Assembly: GCA_947581855.1 (NCBI GenBank)
Contig: CANPVZ010000003.1
Span: 183,415 to 247,414, forward strand
Length of the DNA stretch: 64,000 nt
From: an uncultured Phocaeicola sp.
Lineage (GTDB): Bacteria > Bacteroidota > Bacteroidia > Bacteroidales > Bacteroidaceae
Direction: 5' to 3'
Positions 58,284-64,000 of the stretch are shown piece by piece. Below the pieces are notes generated by a model. It was given only the letters and a program-made list of their open reading frames with translations. It made no database searches and had not been told where the DNA came from. Position numbers and translations under genes: made by a program. Numbering within the stretch: the first letter of the stretch is position 1; each line of letters opens with the position of its first letter.

Positions 58284-59042
58284 ATGAGAAAAAACATTGT
58301 AGCAGGAAACTGGAAGATGAACAAAAATCTTCAGGAAGGTATTGCTCTTGCAAAAGAATTGAACGAGATTTTAGCGGCTGATAAGCCTAATTGTGATGTA
58401 GTAATCTGCACTCCATTTATTCACTTGGCTTCTGTCACTCCGTTGGTAGATGCAAATCTTATAGGAGTGGGTGCAGAAAACTGTGCAGATAAAGTTTCGG
58501 GTGCATATACCGGTGAAGTTTCGGCTGAGATGGTAGCATCAACAGGTGCTAAATATGTGATCTTAGGTCACTCGGAACGTCGTGCTTATTATCATGAGAC
58601 TCCGGAAATCTTGAAAGAAAAAGTAAAACTGGCTTTGGCTAACGGACTGACTCCGATTTTCTGTATTGGTGAAGTGTTGGAAGAACGTGAAGCGGGAAAA
58701 CAGAATGAAGTAGTATATGCTCAATTAGCAGGTTCATTGTATGATCTTTCTGCTGAAGACTTCTCTAAAATTATTTTAGCTTACGAACCGGTTTGGGCAA
58801 TTGGTACAGGGAAAACCGCGACAGCAGAACAAGCGCAGGAAATACATGCATATATCCGTTCTACTATTGCGGATAAGTATGGTAAAGAGGTAGCTGAAAA
58901 CACTTCTATTTTATATGGCGGTAGCTGCAAGCCTTCTAATGCAAAAGAATTGTTTGCCAACAAGGATGTTGATGGCGGACTGATTGGTGGTGCTGCTTTG
59001 AAAGCTGCTGATTTCAAAGGAATTATTGACGCATTTAAATAG
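58284..59042 (+). CDS. tpiA: Triosephosphate isomerase
   Basis: A 252-residue TIM with GNWKMNK (K11), the catalytic histidine in LGHSERR, the catalytic glutamate in [14 protein letters not shown], and the phosphate loop GGSCKPSN and GGLIGGAAL. It interconverts dihydroxyacetone phosphate and glyceraldehyde 3-phosphate. It lies 23 nt after the DoxX-type gene. Confidence 0.98.
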   Translation: MRKNIVAGNWKMNKNLQEGIALAKELNEILAADKPNCDVVICTPFIHLASVTPLVDANLIGVGAENCADKVSGAYTGEVSAEMVASTGAKYVILGHSERRAYYHETPEILKEKVKLALANGLTPIFCIGEVLEEREAGKQNEVVYAQLAGSLYDLSAEDFSKIILAYEPVWAIGTGKTATAEQAQEIHAYIRSTIADKYGKEVAENTSILYGGSCKPSNAKELFANKDVDGGLIGGAALKAADFKGIIDAFK

Positions 59043-59064
59043 AAAAAATGACAGAGAGCGTTTC

Positions 59065-59101
59065 AAGAGCATACAGTCTGTGTGTTCTTGCGTTCTTTTT
59101 T
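59065..59101 (+). terminator. Weak terminator after tpiA
   Basis: A near-palindromic AAGAGCATACAG...TTCTT hairpin (59065-59089) is followed by a short T-run. Confidence 0.45.
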
Positions 59102-59194
59102 AAAGAATCGTTCCTTATATTCTCCATATTTGATAAGAGGCGGTATAGGGAAATATAGAGCATTCTTGAGTTTATAAATAAATTGTTTAATGAA

Positions 59195-59659
59195 ATGAAA
59201 CATGTAGGAATTGTAATTCTTTTGCTGTTTTCCGTTACGGCTCTTTCTGCTCAAAATGATATGGTTAGCCATTTAAAGAAGCGGAAACCGGGTGAGGGAG
59301 TTGTTACGCTTTATCAAGATATTCGTCTGGAAAATTTATTAGGAAAACCTATTGAAGTACAGACAGCTGCGGAAGACGGAGAGAAGCAGACAATGAAAAT
59401 GGCCGGTTTTCGTGTGCAGGTATATGCCGGTAATAATTCTCGGACAGCCCGTAATGAAGCGAATGCAATGGCATCGAAAGTAAAGGAACAATTCCCGGAT
59501 ATGGCTGTATATACCCATTTTGTAAATCCGAGATGGCTTTGCCGGGTAGGTGATTTCCGTAGTATAGAAGAAGCGGATGCTGTGATGCGTAAGTTGAAAG
59601 ATACAGGCATGTTTAAAGAGGTATCGATAGTTCGTGGACAAATAAATATACCATACTGA
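59195..59659 (+). CDS. SPOR-domain exported protein
   Basis: A 154-residue protein. The signal peptide ends near SAQN (about residue 19). From about residue 71 a SPOR domain is visible ([31 protein letters not shown]...[19 protein letters not shown]), which in other proteins binds denuded septal glycan. The ATG at 59195 is preferred over a TTG four codons earlier. It is 1 nt before folE. Confidence 0.82.
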   Translation: MKHVGIVILLLFSVTALSAQNDMVSHLKKRKPGEGVVTLYQDIRLENLLGKPIEVQTAAEDGEKQTMKMAGFRVQVYAGNNSRTARNEANAMASKVKEQFPDMAVYTHFVNPRWLCRVGDFRSIEEADAVMRKLKDTGMFKEVSIVRGQINIPY

Positions 59660-59660
59660 T

Positions 59661-60254
59661 ATGATGCAGGGAGATGAGTTGGATGCGACCGGTTCTCATA
59701 TAGAAGAACTGAAGGGGCATTATAAAGAGATATTGACTTTGTTGGGTGAAGATGTAGAGCGTGAAGGATTGCTGAAGACTCCGGAACGGGTAGCGAAAGC
59801 AATGGCGACTTTAACGCGGGGATATCGCATGGATCCGAAAGCAATTTTGAATTCTGCAAAGTTTAAAGAGGATTACAGTCAGATGGTTATAGTGAAGGAC
59901 ATTGATTTCTTTTCCTTGTGCGAGCATCACATGTTGCCGTTTTATGGGAAAGTACATGTCGCTTATATTCCGAATGGTTACATTACGGGGCTGAGTAAAA
60001 TAGCCCGAGTAGTGGATATCTTTTCTCATCGGCTTCAGGTACAGGAGCGCATGACTTTGCAAATAAAGGAATGCATCCAGGAGACTTTGAATCCGTTAGG
60101 GGTGATGGTGGTCGTGGAAGCTCAGCACATGTGTATGCAGATGAGAGGAGTTGAGAAACAGAATGCTATTACCACTACCTCTGATTTTACCGGTGCATTT
60201 AATCGTTCCACTACGCGGGAAGAGTTTATGAACCTGATTCAGGGAGGAAAGTGA
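59661..60254 (+). CDS. folE: GTP cyclohydrolase I
   Basis: A 197-residue FolE with the zinc motif [10 protein letters not shown] (C87, H90), [23 protein letters not shown] and [10 protein letters not shown] with the second zinc cysteine. It opens GTP to dihydroneopterin triphosphate, the first step of folate synthesis. Its stop codon abuts the stop of the convergent dnaG gene. Confidence 0.96.
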   Translation: MMQGDELDATGSHIEELKGHYKEILTLLGEDVEREGLLKTPERVAKAMATLTRGYRMDPKAILNSAKFKEDYSQMVIVKDIDFFSLCEHHMLPFYGKVHVAYIPNGYITGLSKIARVVDIFSHRLQVQERMTLQIKECIQETLNPLGVMVVVEAQHMCMQMRGVEKQNAITTTSDFTGAFNRSTTREEFMNLIQGGK

Positions 60255-62225
60255 TTAGATTGTCAGCGTACGGTCGCCGAGCCTTTTAGCCATTATTTTC
60301 TGTATTTCGGAAAGCTCTTTATATCGTTTCATGATAGCGGTATAACGAGCTTCGTTTTTACAGTTCTCCGGGTCCTGTAAAGCCATAAGTGTTTGTTTGC
60401 ACTCTTCTTCCACGATGGCATATTTGAAATCGCCCATCAGCTGGGGGACTAATTCATAAAGCCGTTCTTCGTCACTGATGATCTTTTGATTTTTGGAATG
60501 ATACTTGCTAAGCTGATACCGTTCGCTTATTAGTTCTATGGCGGCTTTACTCAAGACAGGATCGGGATGAGAGCGGAAAAAACGTTCTGCCTCAAAATGA
60601 TTGTCATGAATATGTGCCAGCGTCTCAGAGAGTATTTTCCTGTGAAGCGGGTTATGAAACTGAAGCTCGTCGGTCTTTAAATCATTTGAAATGTACTCGG
60701 CTACCGTAATGGGTATATTGTCGGTCGTATGGCACATAATGCGTTCTCCGTAGCGGGTAAGTATGCGCATAATATATACCTCTATCGGGTAAAATTTCCT
60801 GCTCTCTTTGTTTTCTTGAGGAATATATGAAACATATTCTTCGGTAGGAAGTGGAATTCCCTCAGGAGAAATAGGACTTTCTATTCCTTGCTTTGCTTGT
60901 GGAGTATTCTGTTTGTCAGTTTGTTTCTCTTTTATTTTCTTAATTTCTGCAATAAGTAAACTCTCTTCTACTTGCAGCAACTGGCTGCATTCCCGTGTAT
61001 ACACGGAACGGACGATACCTTCGGGGATAACAGCGATACTTTTTACGATATCGGCTATCAGCTCGGCTCTTTTTATCGGGTCGTTTCCGGCTTCCGAAAG
61101 TAAGAGATTTGTTTTAAACCGTATAAAATCTACTTCATGAGAGTTGATGTAGGCTTGATAATCCGTAGCATTATGTTTGCGTGCGAAACTATCAGGGTCG
61201 TCTCCGTCTGGTAGCAATACTACCTTGATGTTCATACCTTCTTCCAGCAACATGTCAATGCCTCGTATGGAGGCTTTGATACCTGCCATATCTCCGTCAT
61301 AGAGAACTGTGATGTTGTTGGTGAAACGGTGTATGAGCCGTATCTGTCCCGGAGTTAGGGAGGTTCCTGAAGAGGAGACTACATTTTCTATTCCCGACTG
61401 ATGCATGGAAATGACATCGGTATACCCTTCTACCAGAAAACAACGATCCTGTTTAACAATAGCTTGTTTTGCAAAATAAATACCATATAGTTCGTTGCTT
61501 TTATGATAGATTTCGGATTCCGGAGAATTGACGTATTTAGCCGTCTTGGCGTCTGTTTTCAACACTCGGCCTCCAAAAGCTACAATCTTCCCCGACAGGG
61601 TATGGACCGGAAAAATGACACGTCCCCAGAAACGGTCGCGCAGGCTGCCATTTTCTTTTTCATAACAAAGTCCTGTCTTAGCCAGCAACTCTTTGTTGTA
61701 TCCTTTGCTGATAGCTTCTTTAGCCAATGCATCAAATTGATCGGTACTATATCCCAATTGGAACTTTTTGATGATGTCATCTCTGAATCCCCGTTGGCGG
61801 AAATAAGCCATGCCGATGGTTTGCCCCTCTGTATGATGATAAAGTATGTCTTGGAAATAATTTTTGGCAAATTCATTAATAATGAACATACTTTCGCGCA
61901 TGCTCTGTGCTTCTTTCTCTTCGTTAGTCAGTTCCCGTTCCTTTACCTCTATATTATATTTCTTTGCCAGATATTTTAGCGCTTCATAGTATGACATTTG
62001 TTCGTGTTCCATAATAAAATGGACTGCATTTCCTCCTTTTCCGCAGCTAAAGCACTTGCAAAGGCCTTTGGATGGAGATACGCTGAAAGAGGGAGTCTTT
62101 TCATTGTGGAACGGGCAAAGTCCCACATAATTCACTCCGCGTTTCCGCAAAGTGACAAATTCGGATACGACATCCACAATTTGTGCCGCATCTAGAATCT
62201 TATCTATGGTTGCCTGATCTATCAT
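60255..62225 (-). CDS. dnaG: DNA primase
   Basis: A 656-residue primase. The N-terminal zinc ribbon is CHC2 type (C37, H40, C58, C61). The TOPRIM core has VEGYTDVISMHQSG and LYDGDMAGIKAS. The C-terminal helicase-binding region is more divergent. The frame extends 45 codons upstream, but MIDQATIDKILDAA matches the family start and follows a -7-like TACTTTCG on the minus strand. Confidence 0.96.
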   Translation of the reverse strand: MIDQATIDKILDAAQIVDVVSEFVTLRKRGVNYVGLCPFHNEKTPSFSVSPSKGLCKCFSCGKGGNAVHFIMEHEQMSYYEALKYLAKKYNIEVKERELTNEEKEAQSMRESMFIINEFAKNYFQDILYHHTEGQTIGMAYFRQRGFRDDIIKKFQLGYSTDQFDALAKEAISKGYNKELLAKTGLCYEKENGSLRDRFWGRVIFPVHTLSGKIVAFGGRVLKTDAKTAKYVNSPESEIYHKSNELYGIYFAKQAIVKQDRCFLVEGYTDVISMHQSGIENVVSSSGTSLTPGQIRLIHRFTNNITVLYDGDMAGIKASIRGIDMLLEEGMNIKVVLLPDGDDPDSFARKHNATDYQAYINSHEVDFIRFKTNLLLSEAGNDPIKRAELIADIVKSIAVIPEGIVRSVYTRECSQLLQVEESLLIAEIKKIKEKQTDKQNTPQAKQGIESPISPEGIPLPTEEYVSYIPQENKESRKFYPIEVYIMRILTRYGERIMCHTTDNIPITVAEYISNDLKTDELQFHNPLHRKILSETLAHIHDNHFEAERFFRSHPDPVLSKAAIELISERYQLSKYHSKNQKIISDEERLYELVPQLMGDFKYAIVEEECKQTLMALQDPENCKNEARYTAIMKRYKELSEIQKIMAKRLGDRTLTI

Positions 62226-62527
62226 ACCTGAACAATTTGAGTGCGAAAGTAGTAAAACTGTGCTGAACGAGCAAGCTATTTTCTTGCCTTCTCCGGATTT
62301 TAACTTGAATGCCCTCTGTCCGTTTCGTTGATTGGGCGGTTGTAAGCAGGTGCACGTCATCCTTTATACAGAAGAAAACAATCTTTGTAATGTTTTCCTA
62401 TGAAAGGAGACGGCTGGTGGAAATTAATTCCCTAAGTCGTTCCGTTATGTTCGGGCAGTGTGAGAGCCGGTCGGATAAGAATCCTGTTTCCCAGGCTTCT
62501 TCTTGTTTATTCGGCATAACGAGGCTG
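62226..62527. other. Spacer between dnaG and the HU-like gene
   Basis: The spacer must hold the dnaG promoter; the best match is TACTTTCG on the minus strand (62251-62244), one base off consensus. I see no gene or repeat in it. Confidence 0.5.
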
Positions 62528-63139
62528 TCATAACTCTTCTCCCGGCACATAAATGGGTTGTTGGAGCGAACCGATGTTTTTCAGTTTCCCTTTCTTTGTC
62601 AGTTCCGCAATACGGCGGCGGGCTGTAATGCTGGTGAGTCCGCACAGAAACTCTAAATCCTTTCTCCGCAGGACAGGATGGGTGCGGAAATACTCCGTGA
62701 GTTTGCCAATGATGGTTTCTTCCGTTATGGGAGTGGTCGGGCCTCCCAATTTCAGACATTTCACTTTGATGTTGCCGATATGTTTCTTCAGTTCGTTGTC
62801 CGAACGAAACGTTATTCCTTTCAGTCTAACCTTGGTAGTTTTGTGTTTGGTAGAGGCTGTGACACGTTCTGTGCACGTAAGCGTAGGGGAGAAGTATCCG
62901 ATACCTTTAAGATGAACTTTTCTTCCCTCGGCCAGTTCTTTGCCCATGCAATGCGACAGAGCGTCGAGCACGGCTGAGACATCCGTTTCGGAAACCGTGC
63001 AGTAACGCTGGATTTGCCGGCGTAATTCGTTCGTGTCGGTAGCTCCGTTGTAATGGATACGGGGGTGTATAGCGGTTTCTTCCTCCCCGTCGTCTGGGTT
63101 GGAGTTCGGGTTTTTATACCAATCAAACAAGATAGACAT
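62528..63139 (-). CDS. HU-like DNA-binding protein with a C-terminal winged-helix-like domain
   Basis: A 203-residue protein. Residues 22-120 fit the Bacteroidetes HU-like family (LRRQIQRYCTVSETDVSAVLDALSHCM, GRKVHLKGIGYFSPTL, VRLKGITF). Residues 137-203 (ITEETIIGKLTEYFRTHPVLRRKDLEFLCGLTSITARRRIAELTKKGKLKNIG) look like a winged helix. A joined DNA-bending and sequence-reading protein is inferred. Its leader holds a long hairpin. Its targets are unknown. Confidence 0.75.
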   Translation of the reverse strand: MSILFDWYKNPNSNPDDGEEETAIHPRIHYNGATDTNELRRQIQRYCTVSETDVSAVLDALSHCMGKELAEGRKVHLKGIGYFSPTLTCTERVTASTKHKTTKVRLKGITFRSDNELKKHIGNIKVKCLKLGGPTTPITEETIIGKLTEYFRTHPVLRRKDLEFLCGLTSITARRRIAELTKKGKLKNIGSLQQPIYVPGEEL

Positions 63140-63242
63140 CGTATGAATTCTTTTTTCTTAGGCGCTTTCTATAAAACTCCGCCTTGGTTATACATCGTGA
63201 TAAACGTCTGTCTGACTGCTCGCGTTCTTTATTGCTTGTTGC

Positions 63243-63328
63243 TTGCTCACCTAAGTGAGGCGATTGAATCACAGGAATGACTAAAATCGCTCACTACTGT
63301 GATTCAATATATTCACTTTAGTGAGCAA
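63243..63328 (-). promoter_or_regulatory. Long hairpin in the HU-like gene leader
   Basis: Two 32-nt arms (63243-63274 and 63297-63328) pair imperfectly. TTGCTCAC and ATTGAATCACAG are identical in both arms, and each arm also holds a CACT/GTGA dyad. It lies between the promoter and the start codon. Confidence 0.7.
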
Positions 63329-63341
63329 TTGACAGACAAAT

Positions 63342-63373
63342 GCAAAGATAACTACTTTTATAGGTGGAACAAA
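63342..63373 (-). promoter_or_regulatory. Promoter of the HU-like gene
   Basis: On the minus strand TTTG (63373-63370) lies 19 nt before TATCTTTGC (63350-63342). The leader would be about 195 nt. Confidence 0.8.
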
Positions 63374-63851
63374 TTATTTACTCGCCTTTTTCTGAAAATG
63401 ATAAGACATGCAGGTTACTTACGTATATCCTATAGAGGAGTATTCTCCTTCATGGTACTTTGGCCTAACGATATACGTTGCAATTGCATTCTTATTTTAT
63501 GGTCCGGATGTATGAAAGTCTAATCTTGTTTATATTTTCATTGCTTTCCAGGGATTCTGCTGATGTGTCAATAAGAGGTCTGCTTTTTAAGAAAGGGGAA
63601 TAATGAAAAGAAGGCGGTTGTCTTGCATAATTGAGCGCGTTCTTTGTTCCGGAAGAATCAGGGAAGAGTATTCGATGGAAGCGGGCTGCATTTCTCATAG
63701 TGGGAGGTCCTTTATATTAAGTAAGGTGTATGAATAAAGGAACATAGACGCTTATGTATTTTAATAAATAAATTTTATGTTCGTTAGTTGCTTGATTATT
63801 AATGATTTTTAGAATTAAGTAGAAAAAACTTCAAAAAAAGTCTTTAGAATA
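63374..63851. other. Noncoding stretch before the rRNA-type promoter
   Basis: I see no gene here. The last part (63820-63842) is A-rich and could serve as an UP element for the promoter at 63852. Confidence 0.5.
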
Positions 63852-63885
63852 TTTGGAGCGTATAGGGAAAAACGCCTATCTTTGC
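63852..63885 (+). promoter_or_regulatory. Strong promoter, probably of an rRNA operon
   Basis: TTTG (63852-63855) lies 21 nt before TATCTTTGC (63877-63885). The region upstream holds A-runs. The downstream leader resembles Bacteroides rRNA leaders. Confidence 0.7.
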
Positions 63886-64000
63886 ATCACTTTCGCTTGA
63901 AAAAACAAACGAAAGTAAGAATTAAAGCATCGGTCTTTGAAAGAATGAAGAAATAACAAACAGTAGTACAAGAGCGTGTATGGGTATCTTTGTCTGATCG
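63886..64000 (+). ncRNA. Probable rRNA operon leader, cut by the window edge
   Basis: A stem ACTTTCGCTTG (63889-63899) with CAAACGAAAGT (63906-63916) is followed by GGTCTTTGAAAGA, which resembles a boxA antitermination signal, and GTAGTACAAGAGCG. The 16S gene is expected to the right of the window. Confidence 0.55.

Noticed and set aside
60252..60257. Missing terminator between folE and dnaG
   Set aside because: Stop codons abut with no spacer, but convergent genes can end inside each other's transcript; nothing more can be read from the sequence.

Overview
The window looks like chromosomal DNA of a Bacteroidales bacterium, most likely Bacteroides or a close relative. Three things point there. 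Gene starts mostly lack Shine-Dalgarno sequences. Many genes are preceded by the Bacteroides-type sigma promoter (-33 TTTG, -7 TAnnTTTG). Several proteins belong to families typical of the group: LruC-domain lipoproteins, a DUF3467 protein, an HU-like domain joined to a possible winged helix, and a DoxX/thioredoxin-like protein next to tpiA. I see no tRNA gene, CRISPR array, prophage or intact insertion sequence.

Positions 1-2400 hold the end of a probable glycosyltransferase, then radC, a SufT-like DUF59 gene, lpxH and a DUF3467 gene. Positions 2469-20690 hold one fused str-S10-spc-alpha cluster, all on the + strand: rpsL, rpsG, fusA, 20 ribosomal protein genes from rpsJ to rplO, then secY, map, infA, rpmJ, rpsM, rpsK, rpsD, rpoA and rplQ, closed by a clear terminator. 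There is no tuf gene between fusA and rpsJ. rpmD and rpmJ are short and easily missed.

Positions 20700-46500 are a mosaic of single genes separated by long noncoding stretches: a YidE/AspT-type transporter, a glycine-zipper lipoprotein, an O-acetylhomoserine sulfhydrylase, a hotdog thioesterase, glutamate dehydrogenase, a 985-residue receiver/PPDK-type ATP-grasp protein, a PKD-plus-LRR lipoprotein, two divergent LruC-type lipoproteins, a CCA-adding-type enzyme, a small lipoprotein, a UDG-like protein, a GH43-like lipoprotein and ruvA. The spacers carry a tandem duplication, palindromic elements, a likely IS3-type mini-element, homopolymer tracts and coding remnants. This is the least ordinary part of the window.

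Positions 46600-62400 are compact housekeeping DNA: ddh, nadK, an operon pdxJ-exbB-exbD-tonB-DJ-1-ispD-recG, then ndk, an M23/LysM protein, DUF1599, a DoxX protein, tpiA, a SPOR protein, folE and dnaG. The last kilobase has an HU-like gene with a long hairpin in its leader and ends in what looks like the promoter and leader of an rRNA operon whose genes lie beyond the right edge.

The most interesting items are the receiver/ATP-grasp protein without a phosphohistidine domain, the divergent LruC genes sharing a 30-nt leader, a 48-bp IS-end mini-element in the loop of a terminator-like hairpin, and three perfect Shine-Dalgarno sequences inside a ribosomal operon that otherwise has none. All family names come from reading the translations; no database search was run.
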